A stretch of 64,000 nucleotides of DNA from positions 372,001-436,000 of the forward strand of contig NZ_JACHZG010000001.1 in the NCBI RefSeq assembly GCF_014193425.1. Direction: 5' to 3'. The notes under the pieces were generated by a model. It did not search any database. It saw only the letters and a program-made list of their open reading frames with translations, and was not told the DNA's origin. The translations under genes were made by a program, and so were the position numbers. Of the stretch, positions 35,987 to 46,472 are shown in pieces (position 1 is the stretch's first letter; each line of letters opens with the position of its first letter). This DNA is from Microlunatus antarcticus. GTDB taxonomy: Bacteria > Actinomycetota > Actinomycetes > Propionibacteriales > Propionibacteriaceae.

Positions 35987-37483
35987 TCAGAGCTCCAGAC
36001 CGGGGTAGAGCGGGTGCGTGTCGAGCATCTCGGCCGACGCCGCCTTGGTGCGGTCGGCGACGCCGTCGGCGAGGACGTACTTGGCCTTGCCCGGGGCGCC
36101 CGCGGCGGTGGTCGCCGGCGTCGTGCTCTCGAGGACGTCGACGATCAGCTCGGCGACGCGGTCGAACTCGGCGCTGCCGAAGCCGCGCGTGGTGAGCGCG
36201 GGCGTGCCGATCCGGACGCCCGAGGTGTACCAGGCGCCGTTCGGGTCGGCCGGGACGGCGTTGCGGTTGGTGACGATGCCGGCGTCGAGCAGCGCCGACT
36301 CGGCCTGCCGCCCGGTCAGCCCGAACGTGCTCACGTCGATCAGCACGAGGTGGTTGTCCGTGCCGCCCGTGACGAGCTTGGCTCCGCGGGTCAGCAGGCC
36401 CTCGGCGAGGGTCTGCGCGTTGTCGGCGACGGACTGCGCGTACGTGCGGAACTCCTGCGTCCGCGCCTCGGCGAACGCGACCGCCTTGGCCGCCATGATG
36501 TTGCCGATCGGTCCGCCGAGCACCATCGGGCAGCCACGGTCGACGCTCGGGGCGTACTCCTTGGTCGCCAGCACCATGCCGCCGCGCGGGCCGCGCAGCG
36601 ACTTGTGCGTCGTGCTCGTGACGATGTCGGCGTAGGGGACCGGGTCCTCGACGCCGGTGAACACCTTGCCGGCCACGAGCCCGGCGAAGTGCGCCATGTC
36701 GACCATGAACGTGGCACCGACCTCGTCGGCGATCTCGCGCATGCGGGCGAAGTCGACGCGGCGGGGGTAGGCCGAGTAGCCGGCGATGAGGATGAGCGGC
36801 TTGAACTCGTGCGCGGCCGCGCGGACCGCGTCGTAGTCGATGCGCTGGTTCTCGGGGTCGGTCCCGTACGAGCGCTGGTGGAACATCTTGCCGGAGATGT
36901 TCGGCCGGAAGCCGTGCGTCAGGTGGCCGCCCGCGTCGAGCGACATCCCCAGCGCGCGCTGGTTGCCGAACTTGTGGCGCAAGGCCTCCCACTGCTCCTC
37001 GGACATCTCGTTGATGTTCTTGAGGCCCAGCTCGGCCAGCTCCGGCAGCTCGACCCGGTGGGCCAGGATCGACCAGAAGGCGACGAGGTTGGCGTCGATG
37101 CCGGAGTGCGGCTGGACGTACGCGTACTCCGCGACGAACAGCTCTCGGGCGTGCTCGGTCGCGATCGACTCGACCTCGTCGATGTTCTGGCACCCGGCGT
37201 AGAAGCGGTGCCCGACCGTGCCCTCGGCGTACTTGTCCGACAGCCACGTCCCCATGGTCAGCAGGACGGCCGGGGAGGCGTAGTTCTCGGAGGCGATGAG
37301 CTTGAGCGAGGCGCGCTGGTCGGCGAGCTCGGCGCGGGTCGCGTCGGCGATCCGGGGCTCGACCGAGGCGATCACGTCGAGCGCCGAGCGGTAGGCCTGC
37401 GTCGCGGCCCCGCTCAGGTCGGTCCCGGCGGTCGCCGTACGGGTGGCGGACTCGGTGGACAGCGGGGCGAGGGTGTCGGTCAC
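35987..37483 (-). CDS. glyA: Serine hydroxymethyltransferase, long form
   Basis: A 498-aa PLP enzyme that converts serine and tetrahydrofolate to glycine and methylene-THF. The PLP-binding Lys is in [13 protein letters not shown] near 268; KLIASENY near 61-68 and [13 protein letters not shown] near 237 are family motifs. It is longer than the common 420-aa enzyme because of an N-terminal extension of about 30 residues and a roughly 35-residue insertion near 143-177 ([20 protein letters not shown] and following). Long forms occur in other actinobacteria. No riboswitch was recognised in the 90-base gap upstream. Confidence 0.92.
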   Translation of the reverse strand: MTDTLAPLSTESATRTATAGTDLSGAATQAYRSALDVIASVEPRIADATRAELADQRASLKLIASENYASPAVLLTMGTWLSDKYAEGTVGHRFYAGCQNIDEVESIATEHARELFVAEYAYVQPHSGIDANLVAFWSILAHRVELPELAELGLKNINEMSEEQWEALRHKFGNQRALGMSLDAGGHLTHGFRPNISGKMFHQRSYGTDPENQRIDYDAVRAAAHEFKPLILIAGYSAYPRRVDFARMREIADEVGATFMVDMAHFAGLVAGKVFTGVEDPVPYADIVTSTTHKSLRGPRGGMVLATKEYAPSVDRGCPMVLGGPIGNIMAAKAVAFAEARTQEFRTYAQSVADNAQTLAEGLLTRGAKLVTGGTDNHLVLIDVSTFGLTGRQAESALLDAGIVTNRNAVPADPNGAWYTSGVRIGTPALTTRGFGSAEFDRVAELIVDVLESTTPATTAAGAPGKAKYVLADGVADRTKAASAEMLDTHPLYPGLEL

Positions 37484-37574
37484 GGCAGGGCTCCAGGCGT
37501 GGACGGATCGAGCGGTGAGGCCAAATCTATCCCGCGCCCGGAGTGCCCGCCTCCTCGAACCAGCCGGGCCCGCG

Positions 37575-38261
37575 TCAGCGCAGCCGCTGCGCCGCCGTGG
37601 TCGCGAGCCGCTTCAGGGTGTACGCGCTCGTGTCGCGCCCGGAGGTGAGGCTGACGATCCCGAAGCGGGTGCCGTCGCGCACCACGGCGACGCCGCCGCC
37701 GTCGCGGTGGCCGTCGGGGTAGACGGTCGCGTAGTAGTCGGCCGTCGCGACACCACCGGCGTCGACGTGGCGGACCGGTGCGTGCCGGATCCCCTGCGCA
37801 GGGTCCTCCTGGCAGTCGCGCACGCGGGTGATCAGCCGGGTCAGCGTCGCGACGTAGCGGTCGGTGTCCTTCGCCGTCGCGCCCTGGGCCACCGACTCGG
37901 TCACGTACACCTCCTTGTCCTGCGTGCTCGACCAGGTGCCGTCGGCGTAGCCCCGGCCCGTGCCGGCGGCCGGGTAGGACTTGGCGCCGGTGACCGCCCG
38001 GATGGTCTTGTCGGACAGGCAGTTCTCGTCGTTGTGCCCACCGTCGTCGAGCTGGGCGTCACCGGTGCGGCTGAGCGTCGCCGAGTCGCCGTCGAGGCCG
38101 GCGGCCCGGACGTCCTCGATCGTCAGCAGGGAGGCGGTCGTCACCGTCGCGGACGGGGCGGCGTCGGCCGGCGTGGTCGAGACGAGGCCTCCTGCGCAGA
38201 CCAGCGCCGCTGCGGCGAGGGCGGGGCGGGTGCGGCGGACGAGCAGTGCGGTGCGGGACAT
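37575..38261 (-). CDS. Secreted protein, paralogue of the sigma-linked anchored protein
   Basis: A 228-aa exported protein. The signal peptide is [19 protein letters not shown] with cleavage near ADA-APS (residue 34). The mature part contains two Cys ([17 protein letters not shown]) and ends TAYTLKRL-like. It resembles the next upstream gene's product in layout (GRGYADGTW versus DDGYAAGQL, and the RFGIVSLTS versus RFTVVNVR strands), so both probably share one extracellular fold. CAGGAGG precedes the ATG. Function unknown. Confidence 0.7.
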   Translation of the reverse strand: MSRTALLVRRTRPALAAAALVCAGGLVSTTPADAAPSATVTTASLLTIEDVRAAGLDGDSATLSRTGDAQLDDGGHNDENCLSDKTIRAVTGAKSYPAAGTGRGYADGTWSSTQDKEVYVTESVAQGATAKDTDRYVATLTRLITRVRDCQEDPAQGIRHAPVRHVDAGGVATADYYATVYPDGHRDGGGVAVVRDGTRFGIVSLTSGRDTSAYTLKRLATTAAQRLR

Positions 38262-38368
38262 GAGGTCCTCCTGGGCTCGGGCGGCGCAGGCTGTGCCGCT
38301 CTCACCAGAAGAGATGTCGCCCGGAGGGCTTTGGTTGGAGATGAGTTTCCCCCGGGCGGTCGGAGGGC

Positions 38369-39124
38369 TCAGCCGAGCCGCTCCGAGGCCGCCTCGGAGA
38401 GCCCGGCGAGCTGCCCCTCGTCGAGGCACATGCGGACGTTCACGACCGTGAAGCGGGCGCCGTTGCGCGCCACCAGGGTCCCGCCGCAGGGTTCGACGTC
38501 GTCCGGGGCGCGGCCCTCGGTGTTCTGCTCGTCGGGGAAGTAGCCGAACCAGGTGGCCGACCGGGTCGAGGAGAAGTCTGCGGTCCTGGCTGGTCCCAGC
38601 ACCCAGTGCCCCGGCTTGGCCGCGAGGCAGGGTCGCTGGGCCGCGACGAGGGCCGTGACGCTGTCCTCGGCGTCGGCCGGGTCGTCGGCGGTCGAGGCCA
38701 GCTGGCCTGCGGCGTAGCCGTCGTCGGTCTCCGTCCAGTACCCCTGGAGCGTCGGGTCGTGGCCCGTGAGGTCGTGCAGGGTCCGCTTGCCCGCGTGCGG
38801 GTCGTCCGCGACGCACAGCGTCGCGTCCATCGAGGGATCGGTCTTGCCGCCCTGCGGGTAGCTGGTGACCGCGACCGACTGGTCCGCGAACGACCGGACG
38901 GAGAGCAGATCGCTCTCGGTGAGCCGCTTCGCAGGCGAAGGCGACGGGCTCGGGGTGAGCGACGGGCTCGGGGTGGCGGTCGGCCTCGTGGTTGGGGTCA
39001 CGACCGACGTCGAGGGCACGGGCGCCGTGCGGGCCGGGCTTGCGTCGGGCAGGACGTACGTGCCCGTGAGGCCGCCGAGCCCCACGGCCGCGACGCAGAT
39101 CAAGCCTGCGTGGAGCGGCCTCAC
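38369..39124 (-). CDS. Membrane-anchored extracellular protein co-encoded with ECF sigma factor
   Basis: A 251-aa protein with an N-terminal anchor (AGLICVAAVGLGGLTGTYVL, 6-25), a Pro/Ser/Thr linker (TRPTATPSPSLTPSPSPSP), and an extracellular domain with four Cys. It overlaps the sigma gene by four bases (GTGA), so it is translationally coupled. That position is usually held by an anti-sigma factor, but no cytoplasmic domain is present beyond five residues, so it is more likely an envelope sensor or target. It is related to the product of 37575-38261. Confidence 0.7.
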   Translation of the reverse strand: MRPLHAGLICVAAVGLGGLTGTYVLPDASPARTAPVPSTSVVTPTTRPTATPSPSLTPSPSPSPAKRLTESDLLSVRSFADQSVAVTSYPQGGKTDPSMDATLCVADDPHAGKRTLHDLTGHDPTLQGYWTETDDGYAAGQLASTADDPADAEDSVTALVAAQRPCLAAKPGHWVLGPARTADFSSTRSATWFGYFPDEQNTEGRAPDDVEPCGGTLVARNGARFTVVNVRMCLDEGQLAGLSEAASERLG

Positions 39125-39678
39125 CGGTGCTCCGCCGAGGGCCGGAGGCGGCCCCGGACGAACGTCCGTGCGCGGTGGATCCGGTCCTTGACCGTGCTGA
39201 GCGGGAGGTTCAGGATCGCGGCGATCTCGTCGTAGGTCAGCTCACCGAGGTCCCGGAGCACGAACGGGTCCACCAGGTCGGGGTAGGCCGCGCCGAGCGC
39301 GTCGAGCGTCTCCAGCAGGTCCAGCCGCGTCCCCGCGATGACGCTGGTGGTCTGCGGGTCGGCGCTCTCGAGCAGCGGCGCCGCTCCGACGACCTCGCTG
39401 TGTCGACGCATCGAGCGGTAGGTCCCCCGGGCGCAGTTGGACGCGATCACCGTCACCCAGCCGCGGAACGACCCGCGCCCCCCGAAGTCGCGCAGGTGCC
39501 GGCTGATCATCAGCAGCGCGTCCTGCGCCGCCTCCTCGGCGTCCATCCGGTGCGGCAGGAACCGGGAGCAGCGGTGCAGGACGAGCGGCTGCAGCCGGAC
39601 GAGGAGCTCGTTCAGGGCCTCGGCGTCGCCGGCCTGCGCCGCCCGGACCAGGGCGTCGACGTCCTCGTCCGGGTCCAT
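39121..39678 (-). CDS. ECF-type RNA polymerase sigma factor
   Basis: A 185-aa sigma-70-family factor. Region 2 spans about 5-80 (DALVRAAQAGDAEALNELLVRLQPLVLHRCSRFL, AEEAAQDALLMISRHL) and region 4 about 125-180 (LVDPFVLRDLGELTYDEIAAILNLPLSTVKDRIHRAR, a canonical HTH). Region 3 is absent, as in ECF factors. ATG 39678 and ATG 39687 are both possible starts; neither has a clear ribosome-binding site. It overlaps the downstream anchored protein and is divergent from a Ser/Thr kinase, which may feed into the same pathway. Confidence 0.88.
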   Translation of the reverse strand: MDPDEDVDALVRAAQAGDAEALNELLVRLQPLVLHRCSRFLPHRMDAEEAAQDALLMISRHLRDFGGRGSFRGWVTVIASNCARGTYRSMRRHSEVVGAAPLLESADPQTTSVIAGTRLDLLETLDALGAAYPDLVDPFVLRDLGELTYDEIAAILNLPLSTVKDRIHRARTFVRGRLRPSAEHR

Positions 39679-39746
39679 GCGCGTCATTCTCGTGCGGGCG
39701 GGGGGCAGTCCGTCGACCCACCCCCGGGGTGCACCAGACTGACCCC

Positions 39747-40649
39747 GTGGCATCGCTCGGACGCTACCGCCTCGACCAGGTCCTGGGGTCGGGCTCGTTC
39801 GCGACCGTCTGGCGCGGCTACGACCCCGAGCTCGACGTGGTCGTCGCGGTAAAGGTGCTGGCCGACAACTGGTCGCTCGACGCGGACGTCCGGGCCCGGT
39901 TCCTGGCCGAGGCGCGGCTGCTGCGCCGGATCAGCAGCGACCGCGTGGTCCGCGTCCACGACGTCGGGATCGCCGACGACCGGCCCTACTTCGTCATGGA
40001 CCACGTCGGCGGCGGCAGCCTCGCCGACCGGGTCGGATCGTTGGAGCCGGCCGAGGCGGTCCGGCTGACGGTCGAGGCGGCGTACGCGGTCCAGGTCCTG
40101 CACGACGCCGGCGTCGTGCACCGCGACGTGAAGCCGGGCAACCTGCTCCTCGACACGACGGACCCGCCGCGGGTCCTCGTCGCCGACCTCGGCAGCGCCA
40201 AGCTGCTGGCCGACGCGTCCGGCTACACCGTCACCACCGGGACGCCGGCGTACATGGCGCCCGAGCAGGCAGGGTTGGACGGCGGCTTCGACGGTCGCGC
40301 CGACGTCTACGCGCTGGCCGTGGTCGGCTACGAGCTCCTCGGCGGCCGACGTCCGTTCGACGTCCCGGCCGCGACCGGTACGGGGCCCGGTGCCCGACGC
40401 GACGACCCGTCCCCGGTGGCGGCACCGCGCGGGCTGCCCGGCGCGGTCGACGCCGTCCTGGCGTCCGGGCTCCGGCTCGACCCCACCGAGCGCCCCGCCG
40501 ACGCCCGCGAGCTCGCGGACGCCCTCGTTCGGGCGTCGGGCGACGTTGGTCCAGCCCGGTCGGGCCGCAGCTGGCCGGCCTGGATCGTCGTCGTGGTGGC
40601 GGTGGTGCTCTTCGTGGTCAGCGCCCTGGTGGTGAGCCGGCTGCGCTGA
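39747..40649 (+). CDS. Membrane Ser/Thr protein kinase (PknB type)
   Basis: A 300-aa kinase. The glycine-rich loop is LGSGSFATVW near 13, the ATP Lys is in VVAVKVLADN near 35, the catalytic loop is VVHRDVKPGNLLLD near 127, and the metal motif reads DLG (VADLGSAK) instead of DFG. TTGTPAYMAPEQ near 163 is the P+1/APE motif. The kinase ends with one membrane helix (WPAWIVVVVAVVLFVVSALVVS) and almost no outside part. GTG 39747 is preceded by CAGACT with 6-base spacing, a weak version of the leaderless promoter. It is divergent from the ECF sigma gene. Confidence 0.88.
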   Translation: MASLGRYRLDQVLGSGSFATVWRGYDPELDVVVAVKVLADNWSLDADVRARFLAEARLLRRISSDRVVRVHDVGIADDRPYFVMDHVGGGSLADRVGSLEPAEAVRLTVEAAYAVQVLHDAGVVHRDVKPGNLLLDTTDPPRVLVADLGSAKLLADASGYTVTTGTPAYMAPEQAGLDGGFDGRADVYALAVVGYELLGGRRPFDVPAATGTGPGARRDDPSPVAAPRGLPGAVDAVLASGLRLDPTERPADARELADALVRASGDVGPARSGRSWPAWIVVVVAVVLFVVSALVVSRLR

Positions 40650-40661
40650 CCCGGCCCCGGG

Positions 40662-41627
40662 TCAGGGGGTGCGGCGCTGGCGCGAGATCTCGTACAGCGC
40701 GATGCCGGCGGCGACGCCGGCGTTGAGGGACTCGACCGTGCTGGTCATCGGGATGGACGCCATGCTGTCGCAGGCCTCGCGGACCAGCCGGGAGAGACCG
40801 GCTCCCTCGCTGCCGACGACGAGCACGAGCGGACCCGAGATGCCCTCGGTCGCCGCCAGGTCGGTGTCGGCCTCGCCGTCCAGGCCGACGAGGCGGAGCC
40901 CGGCGTTGGAGTAGGCGCGCAGGGTCCGGTTGAGGTTGGTCGCGCGGGCCACGGGCAGGCGGGCGGCCGCACCGGCGGACGTCTTCCAGGCGGCGGCGGT
41001 CATGCCGGCGGAGCGACGTTCCGGGATCAGCACGCCGTGGGCACCGAACGCCGCAGCCGACCGGATGACGGCGCCCAGGTTGCGCGGGTCGGTGATCGAG
41101 TCCAGCGCGACGATCAGCGGCTCGGTGTCCGAGTCGAGCGCGGCGGCCAGCAGGTCGTCGGGGTGGGCGTAGGAGTACTCGGGCAGCTGCAGGGCCAGGC
41201 CCTGGTGGATCGCGCCCGCGGTCAGGCGGTCGAGCTCGGCGCGCGTGACCTGCAGCATCGGCGTGCTGCGGTCGGCGGCGAGCTTGAACACCTCGCGCAA
41301 CCGGTCGTCGCGCTCCGCGCCCTCGGCGACGTACGCCGACTTGACCGGGATCTCGGCCTCCATGGCCTCGAGCACGGCGTTGCGGCCCACGACCCACTCC
41401 GGCCCTGAACCGGGCCGGCCGGTGCGCTTCTCGGGCGTGCGGGTGCGTCCTGCGGAGGGACGCTCGTCACCGTTCGCCCGCTTGTGGGCCACGTGGTACG
41501 GACGGTCCTCGGCCTTGGGCGTCGGGCCGCGGCCCTCGAGGCCACGGCGTACGCGTCCGCCCGAGCCCGCCGTGTTCCCCTTGCCCTTGCGCTTGACGGC
41601 GCCCTTGCGCTGGCTGTTTCCGGGCAT
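40662..41627 (-). CDS. rlmB: 23S rRNA 2'-O-methyltransferase (RlmB/TrmH family)
   Basis: A 321-aa SPOUT methyltransferase. A basic disordered start (about 1-75: RKGAVKRKGKGNTAGSGG) precedes the substrate-binding domain (GRNAVLEAMEAEIPVKSAYVAEGAERD) and the knotted catalytic domain: LDSITDPRNLGAVIRSAAAFG near 180 (motif 1, with Asn/Arg), LVVGSEGAGLSRL near 270 (motif 2) and ASIPMTSTVESLNAGVAAGIALYE (motif 3). It methylates G2251 or an equivalent site. Its start codon overlaps the cysS stop (TGATG). The pair is conserved in actinobacteria. Confidence 0.92.
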   Translation of the reverse strand: MPGNSQRKGAVKRKGKGNTAGSGGRVRRGLEGRGPTPKAEDRPYHVAHKRANGDERPSAGRTRTPEKRTGRPGSGPEWVVGRNAVLEAMEAEIPVKSAYVAEGAERDDRLREVFKLAADRSTPMLQVTRAELDRLTAGAIHQGLALQLPEYSYAHPDDLLAAALDSDTEPLIVALDSITDPRNLGAVIRSAAAFGAHGVLIPERRSAGMTAAAWKTSAGAAARLPVARATNLNRTLRAYSNAGLRLVGLDGEADTDLAATEGISGPLVLVVGSEGAGLSRLVREACDSMASIPMTSTVESLNAGVAAGIALYEISRQRRTP

Positions 41628-43099
41628 CAGACGTTCTCCGAGCTGGTTGTCGTGGCGTGCTTGAGGGACCACTCGGCCCCCTGGGGTGTGTCCGCGACCT
41701 CGACGCCCACCGCGGTGAGCAGGTCGCGCAGGGTGTCGGCGGTGGCGAAGTCGCGGTTGCGGCGGGCCTGGGCACGCTGCTCGAGGACGGCGGCGACGAG
41801 GCCGTCGACGACGCCCTCCAGCCGGTCGTCCTGCGCCGAGCCCGCCCAGGCGGGGTCGTCGAGGTCGAGCCCGAGGACGCCGAGCATCCCGCGGACCTCG
41901 GCCAGGGCGACCGCGACGGTCTCCTTGTCCTCGGCCGCGAGGGCGCTGTTGCCCTGGCGGACCGCGGTGTAGAGGACGGCGACGGCGCCGGGCGTGCCGA
42001 GGTCGTCGTTCATGGACGCCGCGAAGGCGTCGGGGACGACCGGGTCCACCCGGCCGGCCAGCGCGGTCGCGCGCTGCACGAACGTGTCGATGCGGTCGAG
42101 CGCCGCCGTCGCCTCGGCGAGCGAGGTGTCGCTGAACTCGATCGCCGACCGGTAGTGGGGGGCCGCGAGGTAGAAGCGGACGGCGCGCGGCGGGTAGGCC
42201 TTCACGACCTCGCTGACCAGCGCCCCGTTGCCGAGCGACTTGCTCATCTTCTCCCCGGCGGCGGTGACCCAGCCGTTGTGCATCCAGTAGCGCGCGAAGC
42301 GCTGCCCGGCTGCGGTCGACTGGGCGAGCTCGTTCTCGTGGTGGGGGAAGCGCAGGTCGAGGCCGCCGCCGTGGATGTCGAACTCGTCGCCGAGGTACTT
42401 GGCCGCCATCGCGGAGCACTCGAGGTGCCACCCGGGCCGGCCGCGGCCCCACGGCGTCCACCAGGACGCGGTCTCGGGCTCGCCCGCCTTGTGGCCCTTC
42501 CACAGGGCGAAGTCGCGGGAGTCCCGCTTGCCGCGCGGGTCGGCGTCGGCGGCGGGCTCCATGTCGCCGACGGCCTGGTGCGACAGCTCGCCGTACGCGG
42601 GCCACGACAGCACGTCGAAGTAGACGTCGCCCGACCCGTCCTCGGCCGCGTACGCGTGGCCGCGCTCGATCAAGGTCTTGATCATCTCGATCATCTCGGG
42701 GACGTGCCCGGTCGCGCGCGGCTCGTAGGTCGGACGGAGGCAGCCGAGGGCGTCGTACGCGGTGTGCAGCTCCCGCTCGAAGCGGTAGGCCAGCGCCCAC
42801 CACGGCTCGCCGTTCGCGGCGGCCTTGGCCAGGATCTTGTCGTCGATGTCGGTGACGTTGGCGACCACGGTGACGTCGAGCCCGAGGTGGGTCAACCAGC
42901 GCCGCAGGACGTCGAAGACGACCTCCTTGCGGATGTGGCCGACGTGCGGGGCCGACTGCACGGTGAGCCCGCAGTGGTAGATCGAGACCTGGCCCGGGAC
43001 GACCGGCTCGAGGTCGCGGACCCCGCCGGTCCGGGTGTCGTAGACGCGGAAGCCGCTCGTGGCAGGCGTCTCCACCCGCTCGTCCTCACCCGTCAGCAC
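41627..43099 (-). CDS. cysS: Cysteinyl-tRNA synthetase
   Basis: A 490-aa class I synthetase. The signature HIGH motif appears as HVGHIRK near 37 and the KMSKS loop as [10 protein letters not shown] near 286. Zinc ligands include Cys43-region residues (YHCGLTVQ), Cys in [13 protein letters not shown] near 228 and the HHENELAQS His near 253. The anticodon-binding C-terminal helices end [23 protein letters not shown]. The GTG start has TAGACT 6 bases upstream (leaderless). It is co-transcribed with rlmB. Confidence 0.95.
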   Translation of the reverse strand: MLTGEDERVETPATSGFRVYDTRTGGVRDLEPVVPGQVSIYHCGLTVQSAPHVGHIRKEVVFDVLRRWLTHLGLDVTVVANVTDIDDKILAKAAANGEPWWALAYRFERELHTAYDALGCLRPTYEPRATGHVPEMIEMIKTLIERGHAYAAEDGSGDVYFDVLSWPAYGELSHQAVGDMEPAADADPRGKRDSRDFALWKGHKAGEPETASWWTPWGRGRPGWHLECSAMAAKYLGDEFDIHGGGLDLRFPHHENELAQSTAAGQRFARYWMHNGWVTAAGEKMSKSLGNGALVSEVVKAYPPRAVRFYLAAPHYRSAIEFSDTSLAEATAALDRIDTFVQRATALAGRVDPVVPDAFAASMNDDLGTPGAVAVLYTAVRQGNSALAAEDKETVAVALAEVRGMLGVLGLDLDDPAWAGSAQDDRLEGVVDGLVAAVLEQRAQARRNRDFATADTLRDLLTAVGVEVADTPQGAEWSLKHATTTSSENV

Positions 43100-43105
43100 C
43101 GCGGA

Positions 43106-43111
43106 AGTCTA
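43106..43111 (-). promoter_or_regulatory. -10 box of cysS, leaderless
   Basis: TAGACT on the minus strand, 6 bases before the GTG at 43099. Confidence 0.5.
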
Positions 43112-43160
43112 GCGGGGACGGGCCCCGCGGCCTCCCGCGTGCTCCGGGACCGGTGGGGCG

Positions 43161-43598
43161 TCAGTTCTGCGTGGACGCCTGGGCCATGAGCCGGCGCATC
43201 GCGTCGACCCCGTCCCGGAGGGCCTTCTGGTCCTTGCGCGAGAGCGAGGAGAGCATCGGCAGCACGCTGGTGCCGAGGCTGTGGCGCATCTCGGCCAGCC
43301 GCTCGCGGCCCTCGTCGGTGAGCCCGATCATCCAGGCCCGGGCGTCGCTCGGGTCGGCGGTGCGGGTGACGAGGTGCTGGGACTCCAGCTTCTTGATGTG
43401 GTTGGTGATCGTCGGCTGCGAGCAGTTCTCGGCGATCGCCAGGTCGCTGATGCGCACGGCGCCGTGGTCGCGGATCCTGGCCAGCAGGCGCACGGCGGCG
43501 AGGCTGAGGCCGAAGTCGGTGTCCCTGGGCACCCACCGGACCACGCGTGCCGCGGTGGTGACCACGTCCTCGCCCAGGGTCAGCAGGTCCTCGTCCAT
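43161..43598 (-). CDS. MarR-family transcriptional regulator
   Basis: A 145-aa winged-helix protein: MDEDLLTLGEDVVTTAARVVR, then LSLAAVRLLARIRDHGAVRISDLAIAENCSQPTITNHIKKLESQHLVTRTADPSDARAWMIGLTDEGR (spanning about 30-97; the recognition helix is QPTITNHIKKLE, and the wing carries DPSDARA). No obvious target gene is adjacent; cysS is downstream on the same strand. ATG 43598 is preferred over the GTG before it because TAGGGT lies exactly 6 bases upstream. Confidence 0.88.
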   Translation of the reverse strand: MDEDLLTLGEDVVTTAARVVRWVPRDTDFGLSLAAVRLLARIRDHGAVRISDLAIAENCSQPTITNHIKKLESQHLVTRTADPSDARAWMIGLTDEGRERLAEMRHSLGTSVLPMLSSLSRKDQKALRDGVDAMRRLMAQASTQN

Positions 43599-43604
43599 CA
43601 CCCC

Positions 43605-43610
43605 ACCCTA
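43605..43610 (-). promoter_or_regulatory. -10 box of MarR gene, leaderless
   Basis: TAGGGT on the minus strand, 6 bases before the ATG at 43598. Confidence 0.5.
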
Positions 43611-43653
43611 ACGGGGGTATGTAAATGTTTCGCACTCGCGAGCCACGGCGGGA

Positions 43654-45045
43654 TCAGCCCTTGCCCGCCCGTGCCCGGAGCGCGGCGATGTCCAGGAACC
43701 CGGCCGGACCGGCCGCCGGCTCGTCCTCCGCCGCCGCCTCGCCGTCCTCCCAGGGGTCGTACGGCGCGGTCTCCTCGTCGTCGTCGTAGCCCTGCGACGG
43801 GTCGTACGGGTTGGCGAGGGGGCCCATCGAGGCCATCGAAGAGAGGGCGATCTTCTCGTCGGGCAGGCTGCCGAGCACCGTGTGCATGTAGCTCTGCGTC
43901 GCCTCCTCGAGCGGGACCTCGCCCCCGGCGCGCTCGCTGAGGAACCAGCGGTGCTCGAGGACCTCGTGGAAGACCTCGGCCGGCTCGAGCTTGCCGCGCA
44001 GGTCCTGGGGCACGGAGTTGACGACCGGCTCGAAGCGGTCGGTCAGCCACTGGTGGGCCACGATCGACTCGTCGGCCCCCTGCTGGTCGGTCATGGCCCG
44101 GAAGTAGTCGAGGTCGTTGAGCAGGCGTCGCGCCTGGTTCTCCTCGGTGTCGAGACCGGTGAGGCGCAGCAGGCGGCGCTGGTGGTGGCCCGCATCGACG
44201 ACCTTGGGCTGGATGCGGATCGTCGAGCCGGCGAAGTCGGTGGTGATGTCGAGCTCGGCGACGTCGAAGCCGAGGGCGTTCAGGCGGCGTACGCGGCTGT
44301 CGATGCGGTGCATCTCGGTGCCGGAGAACTCCTCGACCTCGGTCAGCTCCCCCCACAGCTCGCGGTAGCGGCTCTCGATCGTCTCGACGAGCACCTGCGG
44401 GTCCAGCGCCTCGTCCAGCAGGCCCCCGGCCTCGAGGTCGAGGAACTCTCCGAAGAGGTTCGTCCGGGCGATCTGCAGGTCGTGCTCGCGCTGGCCGTCG
44501 GTGAGCTTCTCGTGCAGCTCGCCGGTCTCGGCGTCGACGAGGTAGGCGGCGAACGAGCCGGCGTCGCGGCGGAACAGCGTGTTCGACAGGGAGACGTCGC
44601 CCCACAGGAAGCCGATGAGGTGCAGGCGGGCGATGAGCACGACCATCGCGTCGACGAGCCGGTTGACCGTGTCCTGGCGGACGCCGCGGGTGAAGAGCGA
44701 GCGGTAGGGCAGGGAGAACTGCAGGTGCCGCGTGACCAGCACCGAGTCGAGCGGGCCGCCATCGGTGTCCGTGCGCCCGATCACGACGCCGACGGCCTCG
44801 ACCGACGGCGTGCCCAGGCGCTCGAGGTCGCGCAGGAGGGAGAACTCGTGGCGGGCGAGGTGCTCGAGGACCTCCTTGACCGCGTAGACCTCACGCCCGA
44901 CGCGCACGAAGCGCACGACGTGGCGGGAGATGCCGCGGGGGAGCGCGACGAGGGTGTCGGTCGGCCACTGCGCCAGCGGTGTGCTCCAGGGCAGCGTGAT
45001 CAGACGGGTGTCGGGCTTGACCGACAGGAATCGGGGCACGTCCAC
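43654..45045 (-). CDS. DUF4032 kinase-like protein
   Basis: A 463-aa cytosolic protein conserved in actinobacteria. It has a divergent kinase-like (RIO/LPS-kinase type) core: VYAVKEVLEHLARHEFSLLRDLERLG near 53-78 resembles the Lys/Glu pair, and LHLIGFLWGDVSLSNTLFRRDAGSFAAYLVDAETG near 140-174 resembles the catalytic loop (GDVSLSN) and metal-binding Asp. The DUF4032 domain proper follows (about 225-400), and an acidic tail (YDDDEETAPYDPWEDGEAAAEDE) ends the chain. Substrate is unknown. Confidence 0.82.
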   Translation of the reverse strand: MDVPRFLSVKPDTRLITLPWSTPLAQWPTDTLVALPRGISRHVVRFVRVGREVYAVKEVLEHLARHEFSLLRDLERLGTPSVEAVGVVIGRTDTDGGPLDSVLVTRHLQFSLPYRSLFTRGVRQDTVNRLVDAMVVLIARLHLIGFLWGDVSLSNTLFRRDAGSFAAYLVDAETGELHEKLTDGQREHDLQIARTNLFGEFLDLEAGGLLDEALDPQVLVETIESRYRELWGELTEVEEFSGTEMHRIDSRVRRLNALGFDVAELDITTDFAGSTIRIQPKVVDAGHHQRRLLRLTGLDTEENQARRLLNDLDYFRAMTDQQGADESIVAHQWLTDRFEPVVNSVPQDLRGKLEPAEVFHEVLEHRWFLSERAGGEVPLEEATQSYMHTVLGSLPDEKIALSSMASMGPLANPYDPSQGYDDDEETAPYDPWEDGEAAAEDEPAAGPAGFLDIAALRARAGKG

Positions 45046-45104
45046 ATCCTCCCAGCCGGGGTGACGACCGTCCGGCCAGCGCGACGGTTCGAGGGTCGGA
45101 ACAG

Positions 45105-45143
45105 CACGACGCCCTCCTCCCGGGGAGGGAGGAGGGCGTCGTG
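45105..45143 (-). terminator. Terminator of ABC ATPase gene
   Basis: A perfect 17-base stem (45105-45121 with 45127-45143), core CGACGCCCTCCTCCC, with the loop GGGGA, 13 bases after the stop codon. Confidence 0.8.
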
Positions 45144-45155
45144 AGCAGGCTCAGA

Positions 45156-46268
<1,113 letters not shown>

Positions 46269-46448
46269 GCCACACTTCCTTTCCACGGGCAGGTACGTGC
46301 CCGACGATCCGTAGTGGAAAAAACGCGTAGCGCCCTAGACGCAGCGCTGCGCAAGACGGACTGTAACGCAGTACGCCGCATCTGGGCAGTCCCGCCGCTC
46401 CGCCTCGAGCCCGCCCGAGCCTCGACCCGTACGTCCCAGGTGCCCCAG

Positions 46449-46472
46449 GTTTTTCACGTTCACGTGAAAAAC
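46449..46472. promoter_or_regulatory. AT-rich perfect palindrome
   Basis: GTTTTTCACGT-TC-ACGTGAAAAAC, 11-bp arms. One arm doubles as the U-tract of the neighbouring terminator. It is strikingly AT-rich for this genome and may also be an operator for the ABC ATPase gene, whose start is about 180 bases away. Confidence 0.55.

Noticed and set aside
37484-37574. Glycine or folate-type riboswitch before glyA
   Set aside because: The 90-base gap has no recognisable conserved core; only a loose CGCCTGG match was seen.
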